From: Chryseobacterium luteum
GTDB lineage: Bacteria; Bacteroidota; Bacteroidia; Flavobacteriales; Weeksellaceae
Reading direction: 5' to 3'
Length of the DNA stretch: 64,000 nucleotides
Assembly: GCF_000737785.1 (NCBI RefSeq)
Contig: NZ_JPRO01000009.1
Span: 27,384-91,383, forward strand
Of this stretch, positions 26,896-34,179 are shown piece after piece (positions within the stretch are counted from its first letter, which is position 1; each line of letters starts with the position of its first letter). The notes under the pieces were generated by a model that did not search any database, was not told the DNA's origin, and saw only the letters and a program-made list of their open reading frames with translations. The translations under genes and the position numbers were made by a program.

Positions 26896-29256
26896 TTAAT
26901 TTTTGATCACCTTAAAGGTTTCCCACTGCTCTCCGGATCTCAATCTCAGCAGATAAATACTCTGGGGATAAGCAGTAATGTCTATTGTGTTTTTACCTTC
27001 TCCCAGCTTCTCTTTCCTCATAATGATTTTTCCCGCCAGATCATAAACGAAAAGCTCGTCTATGGCATATCCGGACTTTATATTGATGATTCCTTTGGTA
27101 GGATTTGGGAAAATCACAGTTTTGGATTCCCGCTGGTTATTAACTTCTGTTTCAAGCTTTTTGTTCAGGTGGTCATTTGAAATTCCGTCGTTGCATTCCG
27201 GAAGTGTTGCCCGCTGAAGAATCAGCCTTAATAACAGCGCATTCAGCTTTTCTACTTCATAAGAATCAATGGTAGGTTTTATATGATCATTCCCTATCCC
27301 ACTGTCGTTGGTAAGGAAAGTATAGGTTCCATTCGTCAGCAAAGCAAAGGTTCTCATCAGATATTCCGTCTGCTTATCCGTATCACTGGCCGCTAAAGGA
27401 ATCACAGTAATTCCTTTTTTGGACGCCAGTTTTATTGTCTGATAAAGCTTATTGATATTCTCATCCGAACGGTGCGGAGGTGCATCAAGAATCAAAAACA
27501 TAATTTTGGTTGAATTTTCGGTACTCCATTTCAGTTCATCAATGGAAACCTGCATGGCTTCTACCACTGCTTCCGGAGTGTCTCCACCTCCACCGGCATT
27601 TTGTTTTTTAATAAAACTTACGAGTTCTTCGGCTTTATCGGAAAAGTCAAATTTGCGGGTCAAGTACTCATCCCCCTGATCTCTGTAAAAAACAGATCCG
27701 TATCGTACGGTTGTATTTTTAAGATTGCTCTCCACCTTTTTTAAAACATCTAGAAGTTCAGACTGCAGATACGAAATTTCATCACCCATAGAACCTGTTG
27801 CATCCACTACAAATGCCAGATCAAGATTCTGTGTTGTAATGCAGGCTTTATCCATCATAATCAGGTTTTGCCCATTCTTAAAATCCCTGATATTTGTACT
27901 GATGATCTGCCCGGAACCGTCAGCTAAATAATATTTTCCGGAAACAGGATGACTGCCTTTCATGGGCTCAATCCACAATTCTGCATTTCCCAGATTATTG
28001 GAAACAGCTTCCCAGATGATCTCTTTTTTATCGTTCAGCAGTTTTACTTTTTCGCCGATCACGGGCTTTCTGCTTTTATTGACAAGCTGTACTGAAACCC
28101 TTCTGTCAGGGAAGAAGTTCCAGATATTTTTATATTCGTCAAGAGTAGGAACTGCGATATCTTTCCAATAATCCCATTTTGAAAAATCATTGACTTCCCC
28201 GGCGGTTAAGAGCCCTGCTTTCGGAAGATCTTTTTCTTCTTCTTTTATACTTTCTTCTGTTTTTTTTGAGGCTTCTTCTTTAAGTTTTTCAAGATCGGAT
28301 TTTGACAGGCCCCGGGTAGTCACAAGAATTACCCCATTGCTGGCTTTGCTGCCATATAAAGCCGTAGCATTCAATCCCTTTAAGACTTTTATTTCTTTAA
28401 TATTACTGGGATCCAATAAACTCAGTACTTCCGATTCTCCCCCAAATAAAACTCCATCCACCACAAATAATGCTTTATTGACGCTCATACTTTTTGCCCC
28501 TCTAATCAATATTTCCGAATGTTTCCCTTTTCCTGATGAAACTGACAGCCCGGCTGCTCTGCCACTTAAAGAAGCTAATGCAGAAGGTATTCCGGCACTT
28601 ACATCCTTGGAAGCAACCATGGTACTTGACGAAGTTGCTGCACTAGTTCTTTTTATTCCCATAGCACCAACCACTACTACTTCTTCTATATTCGTTTCTC
28701 TTAAAGTATCTTTCCACTGCCCACCTCTTCTTGGCGGAACAGGAACATCAGCAGCATTTTTCTTTTTGAGATAATATTCGTCTGTTGAGTAAGTGCTTTT
28801 TCCTGAAGCATAGATTTCATCATTCTTATTAACAGCTACGGTTTTACCCGTATTGTCAGGAATTTTTACAGCTTCATCTTTTGCCAAAGCAGACGGATTC
28901 TGTGATGGTTTTGAAGCTTCAATTTCTTTCTCGATATTGGATTTTACAGTACTGTCCACTGTATGGATCGTATTTTTTTCAGGGTGGCTTTCAGCTCTGT
29001 TTTCTACAATTAGAGGTTTTGAATTTTCAGCAGTTTTATCTTTACTGATAAAATAAAAGGCTCCCAATCCAATAATTAAACTTGCCGCAATTCCATAAGG
29101 AAACCAAACCGGAAGTATTCTCTTTTCCTCTTCTTTTTTATCTAATTTTTCTTCCACTTTTGCCCAAACTTTATCGAAACCCGGAAAAACAGCCGGCTCT
29201 TCCGAAAGTTTAGAAGCAGCATTGAATCTTTTATCTATATCGTGATTATTTTCCAT
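26896..29256 (-). CDS. Anti-sigma-like TM protein with plug, vWA and T9SS sorting domains
   Basis: A 786-residue multi-domain protein. Residues 1-48 are a cytoplasmic anti-sigma-like region (FDKVWAKVEEKLDKKEEEKR); residues 50-70 form a membrane helix (GIAASLIIGLGAFYFI). A disordered linker follows, then a SusC-type plug at about 188-312 (EEVVVVGAMGI, ILIRGAKSM, ALFVVDGVLFGG, ALYGSKASNGVI). A vWA domain spans about 480-670, with the MIDAS motif DATGS starting at Asp485. The end, about 710-786, is a type A T9SS sorting domain (FPNPTKGIINIKSG ... VYDLAGKII ... IYLLRL). It starts 11 bp behind the ECF sigma gene. Being both membrane-anchored and tagged for type IX export is contradictory, so cleavage or an unusual topology is likely. 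Confidence 0.9.
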   Translation of the reverse strand: MENNHDIDKRFNAASKLSEEPAVFPGFDKVWAKVEEKLDKKEEEKRILPVWFPYGIAASLIIGLGAFYFISKDKTAENSKPLIVENRAESHPEKNTIHTVDSTVKSNIEKEIEASKPSQNPSALAKDEAVKIPDNTGKTVAVNKNDEIYASGKSTYSTDEYYLKKKNAADVPVPPRRGGQWKDTLRETNIEEVVVVGAMGIKRTSAATSSSTMVASKDVSAGIPSALASLSGRAAGLSVSSGKGKHSEILIRGAKSMSVNKALFVVDGVLFGGESEVLSLLDPSNIKEIKVLKGLNATALYGSKASNGVILVTTRGLSKSDLEKLKEEASKKTEESIKEEEKDLPKAGLLTAGEVNDFSKWDYWKDIAVPTLDEYKNIWNFFPDRRVSVQLVNKSRKPVIGEKVKLLNDKKEIIWEAVSNNLGNAELWIEPMKGSHPVSGKYYLADGSGQIISTNIRDFKNGQNLIMMDKACITTQNLDLAFVVDATGSMGDEISYLQSELLDVLKKVESNLKNTTVRYGSVFYRDQGDEYLTRKFDFSDKAEELVSFIKKQNAGGGGDTPEAVVEAMQVSIDELKWSTENSTKIMFLILDAPPHRSDENINKLYQTIKLASKKGITVIPLAASDTDKQTEYLMRTFALLTNGTYTFLTNDSGIGNDHIKPTIDSYEVEKLNALLLRLILQRATLPECNDGISNDHLNKKLETEVNNQRESKTVIFPNPTKGIINIKSGYAIDELFVYDLAGKIIMRKEKLGEGKNTIDITAYPQSIYLLRLRSGEQWETFKVIKN

Positions 29257-29267
29257 TTTCCTAAAGT

Positions 29268-29786
29268 TTAAATGTTCTGATTGACCAAAAGTTCCTGTAA
29301 TTTTTTCCTCGCAAAATTGAGCTGGGATTTCGATGTTCCTTCGCTTATGGAAAGCATCGTGGCAATTTCTTTATGCGGATAGCCTTCAATCGCAAACAGA
29401 TTGAATATGGCCCTGCAGCCTTCGGGAAGAAAGTTCAGCAGGCTCAGAATATCTTTCTCAAATGAAATGCTTTCTGACAAAGTCCCGGAAGATTCTGCAA
29501 AACTGTCATCCATAGAGACGAACTGCGCTTTGGCGGCTCTCAGTTTCTGAAGACATTCGTTGACTGCAATTTTTTTGGCCCATCCTTCAAAAGTGTCAAG
29601 ATTCCGGAGCTGGGTGATATTTGTGAATATTTTGTAAAAAGCATCGGCCAATACTTCTTCAATATCTTCATCATTTTTCAGATAGCGTCTGCAGACCGAG
29701 TGCAGCCTGCCCGCCATTTTCTCGTAGACCTTCCGCTGTGCACTGCGGCTGTTACGCTGGCATTCTATTAGTAATTCTCTTTCCAT
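29268..29786 (-). CDS. ECF RNA polymerase sigma factor
   Basis: A 172-residue sigma-70 family (ECF) factor. Sigma-2 region lies at about residues 20-85 (VCRRYLKNDEDIEEVLADAFYKIF, NLDTFEGWAKKIAVNECLQKLR) and sigma-4 with its helix-turn-helix at about 115-168 (LPEGCRAIFNLFAIEGYPHK, EIATMLSISEGTSKSQLNFA). No C-terminal extension. It heads the operon: 11 bp separate it from the anti-sigma-like gene behind it, then the barrel and macroglobulin genes. The pairing is typical of an ECF sigma with its membrane regulator. The 209-bp gap to the divergent C1 peptidase holds the promoters; no clear -7 element was found for the sigma gene. Confidence 0.93.
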   Translation of the reverse strand: MERELLIECQRNSRSAQRKVYEKMAGRLHSVCRRYLKNDEDIEEVLADAFYKIFTNITQLRNLDTFEGWAKKIAVNECLQKLRAAKAQFVSMDDSFAESSGTLSESISFEKDILSLLNFLPEGCRAIFNLFAIEGYPHKEIATMLSISEGTSKSQLNFARKKLQELLVNQNI

Positions 29787-29995
29787 AGTCAGGCTTTATA
29801 CTGTTATAGATGCATAAACTTTGGGATAGGTTGGAAACATTTTTATTTTTTTACAAAAAAGCAAATAAGCTGATTATGAATAAGCTGTTCCGTTTTTGCT
29901 TTATTCAATTTTTTTTCACCTTCAAATTTAACTTTTCCCTTTGTAACGGATCTTTAATATGAACGACTATTCGTATAAATAATCTTTTTTTAGTA

Positions 29996-31198
29996 ATGAA
30001 AAATACCAAAATTGCCTCATTACTTTTTGTTTTATCTGCAGGAAGTATGATGTTTGCCCAAGATGACCTGATCAACAAATTAAAAAACAATCAGTCTCAA
30101 AATGCTAATTTCAAGTTCACAACGTTGAAAGATGTCGGTGCAACTTCAGTTAAAAATCAAGGTTCTTCGGGAACATGCTGGAGTTATTCGGGGAATTCTT
30201 TCCTTGAGTCTGAAATGCAGAGAATGGGCAAAAAGCCTGTTGATCTGGCAGAAATCTTCACTGCAAGAAATTCTTACCACGATAAAGCCAAATTATATGT
30301 ACTCAACAGCGGAGCGATCAGCTGGGGTGACGGCGGTGAACTGCACGACGTTGTGAATATGTACAAAAAATATGGTGCAGTTCCTCAGGATGTCTACACT
30401 GGATTGAGATCCGGACAGACTTTGAACAATTTCTCTGAAATGCAGGGTAAACTAAAGCCTGTTTTAGACAGTTTGGTTCAGGCTGCAACAAAAGGAAAAC
30501 TTTCCGACAACTGGATGTCTTCTGTTGATGTAATTTTAGATCAGTATTTAGGAAAAGTTCCTACCAACTTTACTTATGAAGGGAAATCTTACACTCCGCA
30601 AACTTTTGCGAAAGAAGTTGTAGGCATCAATCCTGATGATTATGTAGAACTATCTTCATATAAAGATTATCCTTACTATCAGAAATTCGTAGTTCCGATT
30701 CCTGATAACTGGAGCCACGATTCTGACTGGAATGTTCCGATGAAAGATTTAACAGCAATTATCGACAATGCTGTGAACAAGGGATATTCCGTAGGCTGGG
30801 CAACAGATGTTTCTGAGCCTTATTTCTCCTATAAAAACGGTGTAGCTTATGTTCCGGATACAGACCTGGATCAGATCACTGCGGAAAACAAAGGATCTCT
30901 ATTCACAGAGCCGAAAAAAGATAAAGTGATCAATGAAGATATACGTCAGAAAGCACTGAATAACCTTTCTACAACCGATGACCACGGAATGCACATCGTA
31001 GGATTGGCAAAAGACCAGAGCGGAAAAGAATATTATATGGTTAAGAATTCCTGGGGTGTAACGAATGATTTCGAAGGTTATATCTATGTAACAAGACCTT
31101 ATGTTGAATATAAATCGACTGCAATCCTGGTTCATAAAGATGCACTGCCAAAAAGCATCAAAAAGCAATTGAAACCAAGTAAAAGCATTGGTCTGTAA
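29996..31198 (+). CDS. Secreted C1-family (bleomycin hydrolase-like) cysteine peptidase
   Basis: A 400-residue papain-superfamily peptidase with a signal peptide (residues 1-22, ending MFAQ), so it works in the periplasm or outside rather than in the cytosol as bleomycin hydrolase usually does. Catalytic residues are all visible: Gln55 in KNQGSSGTCW, Cys61, His330 in DDHGMHIVG, and Asn351 in VKNSWG. The large insert between about 80 and 300, with YKKYGAVPQDVY, fits aminopeptidase C/bleomycin hydrolase (C1B) more than papain. It reads divergently from the ECF operon; a functional link with the macroglobulin is speculative. A terminator follows at 31256. Confidence 0.92.
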   Translation: MKNTKIASLLFVLSAGSMMFAQDDLINKLKNNQSQNANFKFTTLKDVGATSVKNQGSSGTCWSYSGNSFLESEMQRMGKKPVDLAEIFTARNSYHDKAKLYVLNSGAISWGDGGELHDVVNMYKKYGAVPQDVYTGLRSGQTLNNFSEMQGKLKPVLDSLVQAATKGKLSDNWMSSVDVILDQYLGKVPTNFTYEGKSYTPQTFAKEVVGINPDDYVELSSYKDYPYYQKFVVPIPDNWSHDSDWNVPMKDLTAIIDNAVNKGYSVGWATDVSEPYFSYKNGVAYVPDTDLDQITAENKGSLFTEPKKDKVINEDIRQKALNNLSTTDDHGMHIVGLAKDQSGKEYYMVKNSWGVTNDFEGYIYVTRPYVEYKSTAILVHKDALPKSIKKQLKPSKSIGL

Positions 31199-31255
31199 AA
31201 AACTGAATCACTATTGTCATCAGAATATGACAATTTTAGATATTTAAATCTGTTA

Positions 31256-31291
31256 AAAACCGTTTTCAATTTTTGAGAACGGTTTTATTTT
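31256..31291 (+). terminator. Intrinsic terminator after C1 peptidase
   Basis: AAAACCGTTTTC and GAGAACGGTTTT form a 12-position stem with one G-T pair, an AATTTTT-type loop, and a T-rich tail (ATTTTG). It lies 58 bp behind the peptidase stop and 48 bp before the double-glycine peptide gene. Confidence 0.8.
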
Positions 31292-31338
31292 GGCTAAAAA
31301 TATAATCGTATATTTATCATCAATCAACAAATTAAAAT

Positions 31339-31500
31339 ATGAAAAATCTAAAGAAGTTATTAAAATCTGATTTAAAGAAAATTAATGGTGGCAATGCGCC
31401 AGATTGTCCAACAGGAACAACAGCCTGCTATATTCCACCTAAAAACGGGCAGCCTTCCCGTTGGAAATGTCTTTCGGACAACGTAGAATGTCCGGGTTAA
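31339..31500 (+). CDS. Double-glycine leader peptide, Cys-rich (bacteriocin-like)
   Basis: A 53-residue peptide, too short for ordinary gene calling. The leader MKNLKKLLKSDLKKINGG (residues 1-18) has the classical double-glycine processing site for a peptidase-containing ABC exporter. The core is 35 residues long with four Cys (23, 30, 44, 51), several Pro and one Trp. The spacing suggests two disulfides or a modified peptide, but no modification enzyme or exporter lies in the window. A strong terminator follows at once (31510). It is an orphan relative of the peptide at 48377-48544, with the same leader layout and cleavage position. Family membership (bacteriocin-like, Chryseobacterium type) is recognised; activity is unknown. 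Confidence 0.75.
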   Translation: MKNLKKLLKSDLKKINGGNAPDCPTGTTACYIPPKNGQPSRWKCLSDNVECPG

Positions 31501-31509
31501 AACCAATTA

Positions 31510-31548
31510 AAACCGCTTCCAAAATTCCGGAAGCGGTTTCGTTTAAAA
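31510..31548 (+). terminator. Intrinsic terminator after double-glycine peptide
   Basis: AAACCGCTTCC (31510-31520) pairs perfectly over 11 bases with GGAAGCGGTTT (31529-31539), with an 8-base loop and a T-containing tail (CGTTTAAAAT). This clean transcript end 10 bp past the stop codon supports the small gene being real. Confidence 0.85.
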
Positions 31549-31652
31549 TAATTGATAGGTAAAATATTATGAATAGTGAATAATCAATTTGCTTTGCCTG
31601 CCATTTTTTTCAAAATTTTCAAATCATAGCAAAGCAAAAGTTCACCATTGAC

Positions 31653-32714
31653 TTAAAATAAAACAGCCAGGCTTTCAGCGGAGAAATCAAGAAGATCTTC
31701 TGTTTTTCCTTCTTTAATTTTCGTTACCCATTCCGGATCCTGCAACAAGGCACGACCGACAGCCACCAGATCAAAATCTCCTCTTTCCAGCCTTCTTGTC
31801 AGTTCCGTCAAATCCGCTTTTTCAGTTCCCTGTCCTGCAAATGCTCCCATAAAATCTCCTTCAAGTCCTACAGAACCTACGGTAATTGTTGGCTGACCGG
31901 TGATTTTTTTCGCCCAACCTGCAAAATTCAGATCAGAACCTTCAAATTCGGCTTCCCAGAAACGTCTTTGTGAACAGTGGAAAATATCAACTCCCGCTTC
32001 TTTCAAAGGCAGCAGCCATTCTTCCATTTCTTCAGGCGAGTTGGCCAGTTTTGCTTTATAATCCTGCTGTTTCCATTGAGAAAGGCGGATAATGATTGTA
32101 AAATCTTCTCCAACTGCGGCTCTGATTGCTTTTACAACGTCAACCGCAAATTTGCTTCTTTCTTTTATAGTTTTACCGCCATATTCGTCAGTTCTTGTAT
32201 TGGTAACTTCCCAGAAAAACTGGTCGATCAGATAACCGTGAGCCCCGTGAATTTCAACGACATCAAAGCCCAGATCCTTCGCAGATTTTGCTGAAGCTGC
32301 AAACTGTGCAATTGTATCCTGAATGTCTTCCAATGTCATTGCAGAAGCTTTTTCCATATCAACTAACGGATAATCTGCTGAACTTCTCGTATCTCCAACG
32401 TGCCAGATTTGAGGTCCCATTTTTCCGCCATTTTCATGAACGGCATCGATTACGTTTTTCCAGCCGTTTAATGCTTCCGTTCCATAGAAATCAGGAATGT
32501 TCTGCATGTTTTTTGATCCGGGTCTGTTGATTACGGTTCCTTCAGAGAGAATTAATCCCACTTCTGAGGCTGCTCTTCTTGCATAATAATCTGTAATATT
32601 TTGTGTAGGAACTCCGTTGTCAGATTGTGCTCTGGTCATCGGTGCCATTACTATTCTATTTTTAAGCTCTAAATTTTTATATTTAAAAGGGGTAAATAAT
32701 GATTCTGTACTCAT
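31653..32714 (-). CDS. Old yellow enzyme-type alkene reductase
   Basis: A 353-residue FMN enzyme of the NADH:flavin oxidoreductase/OYE family (NemA-like) that reduces activated C=C bonds and electrophiles such as quinones or nitro-esters. Visible: the N-terminal KNRIVMAPMTRAQSDNGVPT, EVGLILSEGTVI, the catalytic/anchor region EIHGAHGYLIDQFFW with its paired His/Asn-type substrate pocket, and the FMN phosphate motif near VAVGRALLQDPEW. Full length. It is divergent from an HxlR regulator; electrophile-inducible control by that regulator is likely, as GTAAC motifs fill the region between them. No signal peptide. Confidence 0.95.
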   Translation of the reverse strand: MSTESLFTPFKYKNLELKNRIVMAPMTRAQSDNGVPTQNITDYYARRAASEVGLILSEGTVINRPGSKNMQNIPDFYGTEALNGWKNVIDAVHENGGKMGPQIWHVGDTRSSADYPLVDMEKASAMTLEDIQDTIAQFAASAKSAKDLGFDVVEIHGAHGYLIDQFFWEVTNTRTDEYGGKTIKERSKFAVDVVKAIRAAVGEDFTIIIRLSQWKQQDYKAKLANSPEEMEEWLLPLKEAGVDIFHCSQRRFWEAEFEGSDLNFAGWAKKITGQPTITVGSVGLEGDFMGAFAGQGTEKADLTELTRRLERGDFDLVAVGRALLQDPEWVTKIKEGKTEDLLDFSAESLAVLF

Positions 32715-32737
32715 TTTTAAAATTACATTTTATAATT

Positions 32738-32834
32738 GTTACACAAAGTAACTAATAATAGTTCATATTTGTACCTTATGAAATAAAAAAAGTGGTAACT
32801 TTGCAGTAACCTATATTAGTAACGTAAAAGTAAC
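32738..32834. promoter_or_regulatory. Phased GTAAC motifs in OYE/HxlR divergent promoter region
   Basis: An inverted pair GTTAC-5 bases-GTAAC at 32738-32752, next to the OYE start, and four direct GTAAC copies (32795, 32806, 32819, 32830) before the HxlR ATG at 32837. The copies are 11, 13 and 11 bases apart, about one helix turn. The -7-like element TAACTTTG (32796-32803), matching TAnnTTTG, contains the first copy. Repeats are seen directly; HxlR binding is inferred. Confidence 0.55.
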
Positions 32835-32836
32835 GC

Positions 32837-33226
32837 ATGAAAAAGAACGAATTAATGCAATACAGCTGTCCTTTGGGAAAAGCAATGTCTGCCCTGGGAA
32901 GCAAATGGAAACCGATCATCGTATTGGTCATCAAAGACCGGAAATTACGTTTCGGAGAGCTTGCTGTGCGTATTAATGTGATTTCCAGAAAAGTTTTGAC
33001 CGACCAGTTGAGGGAAATGGAAGCTGATGGACTGGTGATCCGACAAGAATTTAAAGAAATACCTCCACGGGTTGAATATTCGCTTACAGAAAAAGGGTTG
33101 GCATTGCTGCCGATTTTATATTTGCTGGAGGAATGGGAGACGAAATATCATGTTTATGATCCTGAGAAAGATAAAGATTGTAAGACTCTTTTGGAAGAGA
33201 AGAAAATAAAAAAGGCTGTTATTTAA
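32837..33226 (+). CDS. HxlR-family transcriptional regulator
   Basis: A 129-residue winged-helix regulator of the HxlR (MarR-like) family. Typical features: the N-terminal CPLGKAMSALGSKWKPIIVLVI segment with the redox-type Cys11, the helix-turn-helix NVISRKVLTDQLREMEADGLV, and the wing RQEFKEIPPRVEYSLTEKG. HxlR proteins sense aldehydes, quinones or other electrophiles. It sits divergent from the alkene reductase, with regularly spaced GTAAC motifs between, so it most likely controls that gene. A bidirectional hairpin overlaps its stop codon. Confidence high for family, moderate for target. Confidence 0.93.
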   Translation: MKKNELMQYSCPLGKAMSALGSKWKPIIVLVIKDRKLRFGELAVRINVISRKVLTDQLREMEADGLVIRQEFKEIPPRVEYSLTEKGLALLPILYLLEEWETKYHVYDPEKDKDCKTLLEEKKIKKAVI

Positions 33227-33239
33227 CAGTCTTTTTTTT
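33208..33239. terminator. Bidirectional hairpin terminator at HxlR stop
   Basis: A stem of about 7 bases (GGCTGTT with AACAGTC, one G-T pair) flanked by A-runs on the left and an eight-T run on the right. The HxlR stop codon lies in the loop/arm. It can end both the HxlR transcript and the converging lipoprotein transcript. Confidence 0.7.
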
Positions 33240-33243
33240 CTAT

Positions 33244-34098
33244 TTATAAGTTTCCTGATTCCCAATTTTTCCAATTATTATTCGATTCTAAAGAGGGTTT
33301 CCAATAGGAAGTATTTTTTGTTACTAAAATTTTAGATATAAGTTTATAGGTTTCTTGCTTACTTGGTGAAGTGCTCGGATCATAATGAAACTCATCAATT
33401 GTCATTAACTTTTTAAGATTTTTAGGAATGTATTTTTTAATTTCCTCTTCTGATGCTGAGATTAAAGATGGATTTATTTCATTAAAATATCTAATTAAAT
33501 CACCAAAACCAATTAATTTTTTTGGATTATCATAATCTCTTAACTCAATTCCTATTTTTTCATAATCTTTATAATTATTATTAAAAGGAATTAATTTATT
33601 TCGAACTTTTATTTCTTTAGTATTCTCATCAATAAGTTCAAATGTTTCCAAATCATTACCAGCCTGCTTATTTTCAATCCTTGCATATTCATCACTGTCG
33701 ATTAGGACAATATTGTTTGCATTAGTAATATAATTTCTTTCAGGATATTTATCAACAGGATATTCGATACAATTGCCAATGTAATCAAGTTCAATTTCAG
33801 CTCTTGTTGCTCTATTTTGATACCCGCTTTTCTCAAAAACAATCGCCCATTGCTTTTCATCAGCATATAAATGAATTCGATTCCCTGCAGTTTCACAATA
33901 ACCATGCTCTAAATCAAGGAAAAAATTATACTTAATATCTTGAGGACGAACTTTCGGATAATATTTGCTAGGTTCCCCCTTAAAAGCTAAATCTAGTTGT
34001 TCTAAAATTTCATTTTCAGTATATTCCATCGTTGATTTTTTAATTTGCTTATTGCAAGATATTAATGTAAATAATGTGATAATAAATATTAATTTCAT
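33244..34098 (-). CDS. Hypothetical lipoprotein (DUF7003-like)
   Basis: A 284-residue protein with a lipoprotein signal (MKLIFIITLFTLISC, Cys at residue 15). The region EILEQLDLAF..., NFFLDLEHGYCETAGNRIHL, WAIVFEKSGYQNR, and ELDYIGNCIEY resembles a family of Bacteroidota proteins I associate with DUF7003, where such an E-HGY and a WAIVFE-GY-R signature recur. That assignment is tentative. The gene is more AT-rich than its neighbours, as seen in acquired or poorly constrained genes. No neighbour suggests its job. Convergent with HxlR. Confidence 0.7.
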   Translation of the reverse strand: MKLIFIITLFTLISCNKQIKKSTMEYTENEILEQLDLAFKGEPSKYYPKVRPQDIKYNFFLDLEHGYCETAGNRIHLYADEKQWAIVFEKSGYQNRATRAEIELDYIGNCIEYPVDKYPERNYITNANNIVLIDSDEYARIENKQAGNDLETFELIDENTKEIKVRNKLIPFNNNYKDYEKIGIELRDYDNPKKLIGFGDLIRYFNEINPSLISASEEEIKKYIPKNLKKLMTIDEFHYDPSTSPSKQETYKLISKILVTKNTSYWKPSLESNNNWKNWESGNL

Positions 34099-34126
34099 AA
34101 AAAGTAAACATTAAAAACTAATTTAA

Positions 34127-34158
34127 ACAAAAAAACCGCTCCCAAAAAGAAAGCGGTT
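34127..34158 (-). terminator. Intrinsic terminator after E1 gene
   Basis: AACCGCT (34134-34140) pairs with AGCGGTT (34152-34158); on the minus strand the stem is followed by a seven-T run. It lies 22 bp behind the E1 stop. Confidence 0.8.
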
Positions 34159-34179
34159 CAATATTATCTAAATTCCCAA

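Noticed and set aside
28190..28774. 194-codon plus-strand ORF opposite the vWA/plug gene
   Set aside because: Shadow of the plug-coding region in the opposite strand; Ser/Phe/Thr-rich composition typical of such shadows.
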